A stretch of 38,263 bases of DNA from Lachnospiraceae bacterium. GTDB lineage: Bacteria; Bacillota; Clostridia; Lachnospirales; Lachnospiraceae. The stretch is taken from positions 1 through 38,263 of the forward strand of contig JAGCVT010000085.1 of assembly GCA_017962225.1 (NCBI GenBank), read 5' to 3'. Positions 17,284 to 25,833 of the stretch are shown here, one piece after another (within the stretch, counting starts at the first letter, position 1; each line of letters starts with the position of its first letter). A program made the translations under genes and the position numbers. The notes under the pieces are model-generated. The model saw only the letters and a list, made by a program, of their open reading frames with translations, was not told the origin of the DNA and made no database searches.

Positions 17284-17297
17284 AAAAAACTCCGAAA

Positions 17298-18188
17298 TTA
17301 CACTTTCAAATGTTTGCGTACCGTGAAGAAACTTCCCACAAAACCGATTCCGATACCGATTACAAGCGAGAAAGGAATCAGATATGTGAAAATCTCAAAT
17401 GCCGGCATGAATTTAAGGAATGAAAGGAATGCAAACTTTTCCGTAATAAATCTCGTGGCAATTTCATACAGATAATACAAAAGTCCCATGGGAATTGCCG
17501 CGCCGATAAGTCCTATTATCATTCCCTCGAATACGAAAGGAGCACGCACGAAAAAGTCGGTGGCGCCTACATATTTCATGATCGTAATTTCTTCCTTACG
17601 AACGGAAATACCCATCGTAACCGTATTGCTGATAAGGAATATACTTACCGCAAAGAGGATAACTATAATTCCGATAAATACATAAAATAAAACCATGTTG
17701 AGGCCTGAAAGCGTATCTGCGGTAAAGTCGGATTTGTTGATCTTTCTGACACCGTCAACACCTTCGAGATAACTTACAAGCTGTGACTGCATGGTAACGT
17801 CGCTTAAATAAATCTGATAGTTCGCGCAGTTTTCAAGAGGGTTCTCTGTAAAGCCTTCTGCATATTCTCCGAGCTGTACGGAAAACTTTTCCCATGCTTC
17901 TTCAGCGGTAATGAGTTCGTATCTTGCGACCTCGGTACGACGTCCGATCATGTCACCGATTTCATCGATACGCTCATCGGTAATTCCTTCATCGAAGAAT
18001 ACCGTAATGGAAACGTTCTGCTCTGCGTTTTTAACTATATTAAATACATTGAATGCTATTGCATAAAAGATACCGAACACGAAAAGACATGCCGAAATGG
18101 TGGCTACTGTGGCAAAGGTAAACCATTTGTTTTTAAATACGCCTGCGATACCCTGTTCGATGGTATAAAAGAAAGTTCTAATCTTCAT
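17298..18188 (-). CDS. ftsX: Cell division protein FtsX
   Basis: FtsX is the membrane half of the FtsEX complex, which passes ATP-driven movement to wall hydrolases. From the ATG at 18188 the product is 296 residues: one N-terminal helix (about 22-45), an extracellular domain (about 50-165) that normally binds the hydrolase, then three helices around 170-295. The start at MKIRTFFYTIEQG is chosen over an in-frame upstream codon, because GGAGG lies 8 bases before it and FtsX begins this way. It overlaps ftsE by 11 bases. Confidence 0.95.
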   Translation of the reverse strand: MKIRTFFYTIEQGIAGVFKNKWFTFATVATISACLFVFGIFYAIAFNVFNIVKNAEQNVSITVFFDEGITDERIDEIGDMIGRRTEVARYELITAEEAWEKFSVQLGEYAEGFTENPLENCANYQIYLSDVTMQSQLVSYLEGVDGVRKINKSDFTADTLSGLNMVLFYVFIGIIVILFAVSIFLISNTVTMGISVRKEEITIMKYVGATDFFVRAPFVFEGMIIGLIGAAIPMGLLYYLYEIATRFITEKFAFLSFLKFMPAFEIFTYLIPFSLVIGIGIGFVGSFFTVRKHLKV

Positions 18189-18921
18189 CGAAATAACCTC
18201 CGTTCTCGGCGTCGGAAACAATCATACCCTGTCTGATGGTAACTACTCTCTTCTTCATCTCGTTAACGAGTTTTTCGTTGTGAGTAACTACAACAACCGT
18301 GGTGCCGTTTTCATTTATGGTCTCTAAAAGACGCATGATTTCCTGTGTATTGTAAAGGTCCAGGTTACCCGTAGGCTCATCGGCAAGAAGAAGCTTGGGC
18401 TGGTTAACCAAAGCTCTTGCGATAGCAACCCTCTGCTGCTCGCCGCCGGCAAGCTGCTTGGGTTTAGCCTTATATTTTCCGGCAAGTCCTACGAGGGAAA
18501 GCATGCTCGGAACGTTAGTTCTGATTTCTCTTTCGGATTTCTGGGCGATTCTCTGTGCGAATGCAACGTTTTCATACACGTTTCTGTCTTTTAGGAGTCT
18601 GAAGTCCTGAAAAACAACTCCGAGCGTTCTTCTGAACTTCGGAATTCTGCCGTGTCTGATAGTCATAAGATTATATCCGTTAACGAATACCGTACCGCTG
18701 TCTGCTTTAAGCTCTCTTAAAAGAAGCTTAATAAGTGTGGATTTACCCGCACCTGAAACTCCGACGATAAATACGAATTCACCCTGCTTAACTTTCAGAT
18801 TGATGTTTGAAAGAGCGGGAACACCGTCGGAAAATGTTTTGCTTACATCGTCAAGATAGATGGCGTAATCGGCTATTTCATCCATCGCCGAATCGCGTCT
18901 TCTTCTCTTTTTTTCTGCCAT
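18178..18921 (-). CDS. ftsE: Cell division ATP-binding protein FtsE
   Basis: FtsE is the ABC-type ATPase of FtsEX. The 247-residue product has an N-terminal extension of about 20 residues (KKRRRRDSAMDE) not found in most FtsE proteins, then Walker A GVSGAGKST, Q-loop VFQDFRLL, signature LAGGEQQRVAIARA (Ala for the usual Ser), and Walker B LLLADEPTGNLD. The FtsE-like QDFRLLKDR segment fits the family well. It follows the PucR-type regulator by 18 bases and overlaps ftsX. MDEIADYAIYL could be an alternative start, but the ribosome site fits the upstream ATG. Confidence 0.96.
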   Translation of the reverse strand: MAEKKRRRRDSAMDEIADYAIYLDDVSKTFSDGVPALSNINLKVKQGEFVFIVGVSGAGKSTLIKLLLRELKADSGTVFVNGYNLMTIRHGRIPKFRRTLGVVFQDFRLLKDRNVYENVAFAQRIAQKSEREIRTNVPSMLSLVGLAGKYKAKPKQLAGGEQQRVAIARALVNQPKLLLADEPTGNLDLYNTQEIMRLLETINENGTTVVVVTHNEKLVNEMKKRVVTIRQGMIVSDAENGGYFDED

Positions 18922-18939
18922 TTAACCTAAACTCCTAAA

Positions 18940-20028
18940 TTAATATTCAAGCGACTCCATGTACTTCATGTACTTAACTACCATAAGAGCAATTCTGAAT
19001 GTAATCGCATCTTCGAAAATTCTTAAGTCAAGACCTGTTGTTTTCTGGATCTTGTCAAGTCTGTAAACCAGTGTATTTCTGTGAATAAACAACTGTCTGG
19101 AAGTCTCGGAAACGTTCAAACTGTTTTCGAAAAACTTCTTGATGGTTGTAATTGTTTCTTCGTCAAATTCCTCGGGATTAACATTGTCGAAAATCTCTTT
19201 GATGAACATTTTGCAAAGAGGAATCGGAAGCTGATAAATAAGTCTTCCTATACCGAGTTCGCCGTATGCGACAACGTTTCTGTCTTCAAAGAAAATACCG
19301 CCTACGTCAAGTGCCATCTTTGCTTCCTTGTACGAACGGGAAACATCCTTAATTTCATTAACCACCGTACCGTAGGAAATACGGATGTTCTTTGCGTTTT
19401 CTTTTGCAAGAAGCTTGTGAAGGCCGGCGATTGCAACATCGATTTCCTTCTGTGCGTTATCGCTCTGGATTTCTTTTATAACTACAACGTTCTTTTCATC
19501 TACCGCGCTGACAAAATCACGCTTCTCGGCGAGCATGGCTTCTTTTACGATTGAAAGAATATCCATGTCTTTGTTGCGTGTGTTGTCAATTAAAATAACC
19601 ACTCTCGATGCATCGAGAGGAATGTGAAGTCTCTTGGCATAGCCGTAAATATCTACGAGCAAAAGGTTATCCAAAAGGAGGTTCTTGATAAAGTTGTCTT
19701 TATCAAATCTCTCTTTGTATGCAACCGCAAGACTCTGAATCTGGAAAGCCGCCATCTTTCCGACAAGATAAGAATTCTCTCCGCTTGAAGCGCAGATTAC
19801 AATATATTCGAGTGTCTGCTCGTCATAAATCTTAAAAAACTGACTGCCCTGAATTTCCTGGCTGTCTGCAGAAGATTTGACAAACTCTCTTACCTGTGAC
19901 TGATAGTTAACAGACGAGCTCATAGTACTGGCTATGGTCTTGCCTTCTGCGTCGGTCACACATAAATCCACTCTGGATATGCTTTTAATGCCTTCGATTG
20001 ACTGTTGTAAAATTTGGTTAGATACCAT
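18940..20028 (-). CDS. Sugar-diacid (CdaR/PucR-type) transcriptional regulator
   Basis: The 362-residue product has an N-terminal diacid-recognition-like sensor domain (about 1-130), a central GGDEF-like PucR linker region, and a C-terminal PucR-type helix-turn-helix (LNVSETSRQLFIHRNTLVYRLDKIQKTTGLDLRIFEDAITFRIA). Family members respond to small acids such as glycerate or purine products. The ATG at 20028 is chosen because GTGGAG precedes it; the frame extends eight codons further from a TTG. No catabolic genes are nearby. Instead it is 18 bases upstream of ftsE, apparently in one operon with wall-hydrolysis genes. Ligand and targets are unknown. Confidence 0.85.
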   Translation of the reverse strand: MVSNQILQQSIEGIKSISRVDLCVTDAEGKTIASTMSSSVNYQSQVREFVKSSADSQEIQGSQFFKIYDEQTLEYIVICASSGENSYLVGKMAAFQIQSLAVAYKERFDKDNFIKNLLLDNLLLVDIYGYAKRLHIPLDASRVVILIDNTRNKDMDILSIVKEAMLAEKRDFVSAVDEKNVVVIKEIQSDNAQKEIDVAIAGLHKLLAKENAKNIRISYGTVVNEIKDVSRSYKEAKMALDVGGIFFEDRNVVAYGELGIGRLIYQLPIPLCKMFIKEIFDNVNPEEFDEETITTIKKFFENSLNVSETSRQLFIHRNTLVYRLDKIQKTTGLDLRIFEDAITFRIALMVVKYMKYMESLEY

Positions 20029-20063
20029 ATCTTTCTCTCCACCCCTATACAAAACTCACAATA

Positions 20064-20082
20064 TGCCGTAACGGCAATTATA
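20064..20082 (-). promoter_or_regulatory. Likely promoter -10 box and adjoining palindrome for the regulator-ftsEX operon
   Basis: A perfect TATAAT (20082-20077, minus strand) is followed directly by a 13-base palindrome TGCCGT-A-ACGGCA (20064-20076) that would cover the start site near 20071. The -35 region at the right spacing is poor. A perfect TTGACA exists further up (20160-20155) but lacks a -10 box at normal spacing. The palindrome position is what an autorepressor operator would have; this is inference. Confidence 0.45.
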
Positions 20083-20198
20083 TATTTTTACATGCCTACT
20101 CTAACAGTTTAATATATTTACCAAAAAATATCTACCTTTTTTATATATTTTGTCTGTCAAATGTTTGTTTTTTTATAACAGTCTCGTTCAATTATAGT

Positions 20199-20235
20199 AA
20201 AAATGCACAAAAGCCCGTATTTGAGCCTTTGTGCA
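20199..20235 (-). terminator. Rho-independent terminator after cvfB
   Basis: A 13-bp stem (arms 20204-20216 and 20223-20235, with one G-U and one further wobble) with a 6-base loop, followed on the minus strand by TTTTT. It starts right at the cvfB stop codon and isolates the regulator-ftsEX operon. Confidence 0.85.
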
Positions 20236-21081
20236 CTACTTTCTTCTTTCTTTCGAATATATAACTTTTTCCCCGATTTCTATCTCGCCCTGCTTTAAAA
20301 GATGCCCTACGGCTCTCTTAAACTGGTTTTTGCTCATATTGCATTCGCGTTTTATGATCTCGGGTGATACCTTGTCGTTGAAAGGAAGTACGCCGTCGTA
20401 CTGTCTGATTAAGTACATTACGTAGTCGGCGTCCTTGTCAATCGTCGCATACGCCTTGTCACGAAGCGCCAGATTCAGTCTGCCGTCCTCGAGCACTCCG
20501 GTCACTCTTGCCTCGAACGTATCGAGCACGTGAATTTCCTTAGTCAGTTCCTTCGCAGGAATAAGCGCCGAGTATTTGTCGTCCACGGCGCAGAAAGCGC
20601 CGAATCTTTCGGATATCTCGTACACTCTTGCGTTTACCCAGTCGTCCTTTTCATAACCGCTGCCGGTCTCAAGGTATTTATAAATCTTCATCGAAGCGCA
20701 GATTCTTTCGGACTTGTCTATGTAAGCCCTGACAAGACATTCGTCTCCGACATTTAACTTAGCTGTCTGTTCCTTAAAAGGTAAAAACAAATCTTTTTCG
20801 AGTCCCCAGTCAAGAAACGCTCCGATTTTGGAAACCTGACTCACTCGTAAAAGAGCTATATTGCCGACACTAATCTTGGGATTTCTCCTGGTCGCTATTA
20901 GTCTGTCGTTTGAATCCTTGTAAAGAAACAGTTCAAGAGTGTCTCCGATTTTAAGGTCTTCGGGAACTTCCTTCTTCGGAAGCAGCACCCTTTGATCCTC
21001 ATGACCGTCTTCGGAGAAATACATTCCGAAGTCCACTCTTTTTACGGCCTTTAAGGCCTGTCTGTTACCTATTAAAAACAT
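20236..21081 (-). CDS. cvfB: S1-domain RNA-binding protein CvfB
   Basis: CvfB-family proteins (YitL in Bacillus) have S1-like RNA-binding domains and a winged-helix end, and affect virulence gene expression in staphylococci. From the ATG at 21081 the product is 281 residues: an N-terminal S1-like part, a clear S1 repeat (ALLRVSQVSKIGAFLDWGLEKDLFLPFKEQ), a further S1-like repeat (WVNARVYEISERFGAFCAVDDKYSALIP), and a C-terminal winged helix (SKNQFKRAVGHLLKQGEIEI). The start follows the DUF1189-like gene stop by 11 bases, with AGGA upstream. A longer in-frame start would overlap that gene and adds residues with no family match. Confidence 0.9.
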   Translation of the reverse strand: MFLIGNRQALKAVKRVDFGMYFSEDGHEDQRVLLPKKEVPEDLKIGDTLELFLYKDSNDRLIATRRNPKISVGNIALLRVSQVSKIGAFLDWGLEKDLFLPFKEQTAKLNVGDECLVRAYIDKSERICASMKIYKYLETGSGYEKDDWVNARVYEISERFGAFCAVDDKYSALIPAKELTKEIHVLDTFEARVTGVLEDGRLNLALRDKAYATIDKDADYVMYLIRQYDGVLPFNDKVSPEIIKRECNMSKNQFKRAVGHLLKQGEIEIGEKVIYSKERRK

Positions 21082-21092
21082 GTTTATCCGTC

Positions 21093-22964
21093 CTAGAAAA
21101 TATTGTTGCCAAAGCCGCCTCTGGGTTTGCTGTATTCTTCGGCATAAGTTTCTCTTTCCCATGCCGCAAAGTCGTCATCAGAATATCTGTTGACTGTCTT
21201 ACCGCCCTTTTTAACCGTATTGGGTGTGGGGTTCGAAGCACCTTTCTTGGGAGGTGCGGAAAGATAAAATCCGCCGTTTCCGAAAGGATTGCTGCCGTCC
21301 TTTGTAGTAAATGACACATGTTCGGAAGACTGTGCGGGAGCACTGTCATGGTGATTTGCATAGAGGCTTCCGCCGAGTCCCGAAGGAGCTGTGCTTGCCG
21401 TTGTTGAAGCTGTAGGTACGCCGAGAACGGATGCATAAGGATTGGATGAAGAGCTTGCTGCGGGTGCACCGAGCGTCTTTCCGTATGAACTGCCTCTGTC
21501 AATAAGAGTACCTGAGCCGTAATTGCTCTCGTAACTTTCTTCAGAATCCGAACCGCTGTAATAAAGTCCGTTGTATGCATCAGGTGCGGTAATCGGTCTG
21601 TCGTATTTGGGTTTGCTCTTCTTCTCGCCTGAACCGCTTGAAGAGATTCCGCCGAGTCCGCCGAATGTACCGATATCGCTCTTAACTATGGCAGATACGG
21701 GTTCGGGAGCGGGAGCGGGTTCGGGCTCTGTATATGTTGTATAAGTTGTTTCGGGTTCTGCATATGAAACTTCGGGTTCGCTGTATGAAACGCTTTCGTA
21801 AGTTGTTTCGGGTGCGCTTTCTTCCACGATGCCCGAGCTGAATGACAGGTTCTCTGTGGAAGCTGTCTCGGTTGCAACTTTCTTCGTAAAAGGAGTGCTT
21901 GTAGTAACCGAACTAGACGAACTTCTGTAAAGAGATCCGCCCATTCCTGCCGAAGGTGCGCTTTCTACGGGTGCAACCTGAGGTGCAGGTGCGGGACTTT
22001 CTGTTTTTCTTGAGAAAGAAATCGTAGATGTCTTGGGTGCATCGTAATTCTTCTTTGCAAAAGGATCGGGTGCAGGAATATCTTCAAATTTCTTGGATGA
22101 AGGTTTGTTGAAGACGATGGTGCTTGAAGGACCTGTCTCTTCAGTAGCGCCTGCAAGTGCAAAGAAAAGATAAATGCCCACTATAAGAATGAAGGCAATA
22201 TTAAGAAGCATCCATGCCGGTTTGATCGGCGATGCGTTGATTGCATTTCTTAAAATATTGGTCATACCCGTAATGTAAAGGGATATTCTGACTATTTCCT
22301 TAAAATTGTAAGGCTGCTTGATGATCTTGTTGATGCCAAAGCCGATTCCGCCGAAAAGAAATCCGACAAAAACAGCTTTAATGCCGAACCAGATAAGAGA
22401 AATACCTGCAATAATAAGATAGAATATAATGAATTTCTCTTTGAATATATTAATGAAGCCTTCTCTGTTGAAAGTGCTGGGAAGACCGATTAAATCTGCC
22501 ACGTCCGCATACTTAAGCGTTGAGGTCATGCCTACCATGTTGATGCTGGTAAGAGATTTTGCGTTAAAAACAATAACGGTTTTTCCGTTTGACCAGTCTG
22601 TTAAAATTTCAACTTTGTCTATATACGGTTTGTCAGCGTTATCGATGTCAGAGTTAAATACAACGTACTGATTCTCGTTGAGCTGAATATATGTATTCTC
22701 CTCAAATTTTACCGTTCCCGCAGTGAATGAAAACTGAGGAACAGTCTTTATCGTATCAACGGTCTGCGTAATAAATCCGTTACCGCCCAGACATCTTAAA
22801 TAAATAATGCCCCAGTAAACAGCGGCGCTTGCGATAACCGCTATGATGGTATAAATCACAACCTTGAACGTGGACTGGTTAGCCAGTCTGTTGAAAAATC
22901 GCGGTTTGATTAAACCTTTAAAAACATACTTAAATTGTCCGAATAAACCAATATTGCCTTCCAT
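21093..22964 (-). CDS. DUF1189-like membrane protein with long low-complexity C-terminal tail
   Basis: The first 285 residues resemble the DUF1189 family: an amphipathic start (FGQFKYVFKGLIKPRFFNRL), a first helix near 33-55, an extracellular part with a VPQFSFTAGTVKFEE-type segment, and three or four further helices (about 180-285). Function of the family is not known. Residues about 285-623 form a long tail rich in Ser, Pro, Glu, Thr, Tyr and Gly, with repeats such as YSEPEVSYAEPETTYTTY, likely disordered and cytoplasmic. Ordinary DUF1189 proteins lack such a tail. It has its own promoter and is followed by cvfB after 11 bases. Confidence 0.7.
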   Translation of the reverse strand: MEGNIGLFGQFKYVFKGLIKPRFFNRLANQSTFKVVIYTIIAVIASAAVYWGIIYLRCLGGNGFITQTVDTIKTVPQFSFTAGTVKFEENTYIQLNENQYVVFNSDIDNADKPYIDKVEILTDWSNGKTVIVFNAKSLTSINMVGMTSTLKYADVADLIGLPSTFNREGFINIFKEKFIIFYLIIAGISLIWFGIKAVFVGFLFGGIGFGINKIIKQPYNFKEIVRISLYITGMTNILRNAINASPIKPAWMLLNIAFILIVGIYLFFALAGATEETGPSSTIVFNKPSSKKFEDIPAPDPFAKKNYDAPKTSTISFSRKTESPAPAPQVAPVESAPSAGMGGSLYRSSSSSVTTSTPFTKKVATETASTENLSFSSGIVEESAPETTYESVSYSEPEVSYAEPETTYTTYTEPEPAPAPEPVSAIVKSDIGTFGGLGGISSSGSGEKKSKPKYDRPITAPDAYNGLYYSGSDSEESYESNYGSGTLIDRGSSYGKTLGAPAASSSSNPYASVLGVPTASTTASTAPSGLGGSLYANHHDSAPAQSSEHVSFTTKDGSNPFGNGGFYLSAPPKKGASNPTPNTVKKGGKTVNRYSDDDFAAWERETYAEEYSKPRGGFGNNIF

Positions 22965-23030
22965 ATTTTCCCCTTATTTTTTATAAAAACAACCCTTAAA
23001 ACCCTTTATGGTCTTCTGCAGACCTATACT

Positions 23031-23058
23031 ATTATAATGGAAAGATATTATTTTGCAA
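23031..23058 (-). promoter_or_regulatory. Sigma-A promoter for the DUF1189-like gene and cvfB
   Basis: The minus strand shows TTGCAA (23058-23053), a 16-base spacer and TATAAT (23036-23031). The start is near 23024. The 60-base leader contains a small GGTCT/AGACC hairpin, and GGGGA precedes the ATG. Confidence 0.7.
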
Positions 23059-23072
23059 ATAATTACTCATGA

Positions 23073-24806
23073 TTATTTTTTGTTTACTGATACAATTTCG
23101 TAGTATCCGTTGTTCAGTAAATCGACCGTCTCACAGTTGTCCGAAAGCCACTTGTAAATGTACTCGTTCTCATCCGAACAGTAGTATGCGGGATTGACTT
23201 CAAACGATGCATCCCTTACCACAATCTCGGGATATTTCTCCGGAAATACCTCATAATATTTTCCATACATTTCGTTAAACACGGTGGTTCCCTGCACGGA
23301 CGGCGTCGTTACCCTGTCGGCGAATGTTACGTAGAACAGCTGCTCCTGTCCGATGTAAAGCACGTTTTTATCCGAGTCTATCACTTCTTTGAAAGCCTTA
23401 TACGAACCGTTCCATGCGTCCGCCTGATTCTTTAAAACGTAAATTCCTTTCGCCGGACCGTATTCGACTTTTTCAAGCTTCGCCATAATCGTAACCGGCA
23501 TACATCCGTTAACTCGTAAAAGAAGCAGCCTGCATCCGAAAAGACATAACATGCAGAAAAGCATGCAGCATACGGAAAGGATCAAATCCGATTTGCCTAA
23601 GTTTTTCTTCTCTTCTTTTATGATGTATTCTTTGCCGATAATAATAATTCCGGCCATAACCGCGATGAAAAGTTTTGAATAAAGCGAGTTGGAATCCATG
23701 TTCGTAATCGCAAAAACCATCGGAAGCGTAAGCAGTGCCGGAATGATTGCATACCAGAGCTCCGCCGAAAAACGCTTGTATTCCTTAATGCAGATTATCA
23801 TAAAAAGCACTGCATACACGATGTATCTGGACTGAAGATAAAACTGATTTTCGTTTCCGAACACATATCCGAAAAGCGTTTTAATCGAGAGCCAAATCGT
23901 AGCGAATACAAGAATATTTATCATAAAAGAAAAAACTTCTATTTTTCTCTTCCACACAATCTTCTGCACGATGCGGTAAATAAGCGCAAGCACAATTCCG
24001 ACAATAAGACCGACTGCAATCTCCGTACCCTGCGCTTTTAATTCCGCAGGATATGTGGCAAGCTTATAGCCCATTCCGGCTGAGGTATGCGACGAATCCA
24101 TCAGAATGTAGCTTACGAAAAACGGCAGTTCGCTCGGCGAAACATTAATAAGAATCACGACCACGGTGATAAGTCCGACAACCATCGTTCCCGCAAAAAA
24201 CGGAAGAATGCCTTCTTTTTTCTTTCTGACCGCCATCGCAATCACCAGAACAAAGAATATCGGAATCATCGTCGGATAGCAGAGGACGCTCACTCCGAAG
24301 CAGAGTCCGGCGAGGAAATAAAGAATGATTTTTTTCTTTTTATCCGCTACGAGCAAAAGAAGAAATACCGAGAGCATGCTCCAGTAATGCATCACTTCGA
24401 ACTCGGGCATTGCAACCCATTTGGGCAGGAAATTTAAGTGAAACAAAAATGCAAATGCCGCCACGCGCGAATCGGTTTCCTTTTTCGTAACAAAGAAAAG
24501 AAAAACTCCGAGAGCAAGGTGAATTAAAAGTCCTGCCATTCTTAAATAAATCACGCAGTAATCCGTGCTCTTAAAAAACTTTACGAAAGGATATAAAAAG
24601 AATGCCGGCAAGAAGGCCGAAAACTGGTGGGGCTCCCACATATCATACATAAGCTTGTCGCCGGTCACCAGACGGTACGCCTGAGCCACAGCATAGGATT
24701 CATCCACGTCAATGCTCACAAACAAAGCCTTCACAATACCGAGTAAGGTAAGCAGGGCCAGTACTATATATGCAATTTTAATCACATTGTTAAGTGTCTT
24801 TTTCAT
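23073..24806 (-). CDS. Polytopic membrane protein, probable GT-C type glycosyltransferase
   Basis: The 577-residue product has about eleven hydrophobic helices in residues 8-430 and an extracytoplasmic C-terminal domain of about 140 residues. The first loop carries acidic residues (DVDESYAVAQAYRLVTGDKLMYDMWEPHQ), the pattern seen in GT-C enzymes that use lipid-linked sugars, such as the ArnT/PMT group (Asp-Glu then a W-E-P-H segment). No close named family is recognised, so the donor and acceptor are unknown. It has TATAAT upstream, overlapping the T-run of the degV terminator, with no convincing -35 box. AGGAACGG precedes the ATG. Confidence 0.6.
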   Translation of the reverse strand: MKKTLNNVIKIAYIVLALLTLLGIVKALFVSIDVDESYAVAQAYRLVTGDKLMYDMWEPHQFSAFLPAFFLYPFVKFFKSTDYCVIYLRMAGLLIHLALGVFLFFVTKKETDSRVAAFAFLFHLNFLPKWVAMPEFEVMHYWSMLSVFLLLLVADKKKKIILYFLAGLCFGVSVLCYPTMIPIFFVLVIAMAVRKKKEGILPFFAGTMVVGLITVVVILINVSPSELPFFVSYILMDSSHTSAGMGYKLATYPAELKAQGTEIAVGLIVGIVLALIYRIVQKIVWKRKIEVFSFMINILVFATIWLSIKTLFGYVFGNENQFYLQSRYIVYAVLFMIICIKEYKRFSAELWYAIIPALLTLPMVFAITNMDSNSLYSKLFIAVMAGIIIIGKEYIIKEEKKNLGKSDLILSVCCMLFCMLCLFGCRLLLLRVNGCMPVTIMAKLEKVEYGPAKGIYVLKNQADAWNGSYKAFKEVIDSDKNVLYIGQEQLFYVTFADRVTTPSVQGTTVFNEMYGKYYEVFPEKYPEIVVRDASFEVNPAYYCSDENEYIYKWLSDNCETVDLLNNGYYEIVSVNKK

Positions 24807-24850
24807 TTAAGCCGTTCCTAAAGTTGATATCTGATATTATAACATAAATA

Positions 24851-24893
24851 AAAAACCGACATGTAGTCTTTTAACGAAAACATGCCGGTTAAA
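24851..24893 (-). terminator. Rho-independent terminator after degV
   Basis: An 11-bp stem (AACCGGCATGT/ACATGTCGGTT on the minus strand, with one G-U pair) and an AT-rich loop of about 14 bases, followed by TTTTTTATTT. It lies 22 bases after the degV stop. Confidence 0.85.
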
Positions 24894-24914
24894 TTAAGTA
24901 TGAACAAGGATGTG

Positions 24915-25802
24915 TTAGTTTTCTCTCTTATTTCCGAAGAAGAACAGCGCTACCGTTCCTCTTCCTGTATGTGTTCCGATAATTGTTCCGATATCAAATA
25001 TCTGAACTCCGTCTTTTATGTTCGGGAAAGTCTCGTTTAAAAGATCCGCAAGATATTTTGCATCCTCAATGCATCCCGAGTTTGATATGAAGCAGCGCTT
25101 GTTGTAATCTTTGCCGTTTTCACAAAGTTCGAGCATTTTGTTTACCGCTTCCCTGGCGGCTTTTTTCTTGCCTTTAATTTTATACTGAACAGCAAGTTTT
25201 CCTTCGGGATCCACATTCATGAGCGGACAGAGATTTAAGAAATTTCCTATCGCACACGCTGTCGCGGAGATTCTGCCGCCGCGCTTAAAATGTGTTAAAT
25301 CCGTGGTGTAGAACCAGTGTTGTACGCGAAGCTTCTCTTCCTCGGCAAATGCCGCGAGCTCATCTATTGTGGCTCCGTTTTCTTTCTTTTCAATCATTGC
25401 GTCTAAAAGAAGGCCGTATCCCGAAGATGCTGCGAGAGAGTCAATCACGATTAACTTTCTGTCAGGATAAGAATCTCTTACCTCTTCTGCCGCGGTATGC
25501 GCACTGTTGTAGGTGCCTGAAAGTCCCGACGAAAAAGCAAGATGAAGAATGTCATATCCTTCCTTCAGATATTTTTCAAACATATCAATGCAGTCAGCAA
25601 TATTAACCTGTGATGTCACGGGCATTGAGCCATTGTCAATTTTTTTGTAGAAATCTTCATAAGAAAGGCTGACGCCCAAATCATCGGTATAATCCACACC
25701 GTCCAGATTGAAATGAAAACTTACAAAAGGAATGTTTTTAGATTTTAAATAGTCAAGGCTTAAATCGACTGCAGTATCGCAAGTAAGTAAGTATTTTCCC
25801 AT
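24915..25802 (-). CDS. DegV family fatty-acid-binding protein
   Basis: DegV/FakB proteins bind a fatty acid and present it to the kinase FakA for phosphorylation. The 295-residue product has the family landmarks: an early TCDTAVDLS, PVTSQ near residue 61, HLAFSSGLSGTYNSA around 85-100, and HFKRGGRISATACAIGN near 165-180. The C-terminal motif reads IIGTHTGRGTVALFFFG, where most members have HTGPG; the Pro to Arg change is unusual. No fakA gene lies nearby. A promoter with a dyad on the start site precedes it. AGGAG precedes the ATG. Confidence 0.92.
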   Translation of the reverse strand: MGKYLLTCDTAVDLSLDYLKSKNIPFVSFHFNLDGVDYTDDLGVSLSYEDFYKKIDNGSMPVTSQVNIADCIDMFEKYLKEGYDILHLAFSSGLSGTYNSAHTAAEEVRDSYPDRKLIVIDSLAASSGYGLLLDAMIEKKENGATIDELAAFAEEEKLRVQHWFYTTDLTHFKRGGRISATACAIGNFLNLCPLMNVDPEGKLAVQYKIKGKKKAAREAVNKMLELCENGKDYNKRCFISNSGCIEDAKYLADLLNETFPNIKDGVQIFDIGTIIGTHTGRGTVALFFFGNKREN

Positions 25803-25833
25803 CGTTTAACTCCTGTGGTATTAGAAATCTTTA

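Noticed and set aside
16937-17326. A Phe/Ser-rich plus-strand frame opposite the M23 gene
   Set aside because: It is the antisense of the Glu/Lys/Ala-rich linker and coiled coil, which naturally leaves long open frames.
18189-18221. A longer ftsX starting at 18221
   Set aside because: It would overlap ftsE further, and the ATG at 18188 has GGAGG at the right distance and the normal FtsX start.
21082-21162. A longer cvfB starting at 21162
   Set aside because: The extra codons overlap the end of the DUF1189-like gene and have no family match; the ATG at 21081 follows that gene with a ribosome site.
21686-22162. Open frames opposite or within the tail of the DUF1189-like gene
   Set aside because: They are by-products of the repetitive codon use in the Ser/Pro/Glu-rich tail, with no start signals.
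24087-24437. A 116-codon plus-strand frame inside the GT-C-like gene
   Set aside because: Composition is that of an antisense shadow of membrane helices (Arg/His/Asn-rich), and there is no ribosome site or promoter.
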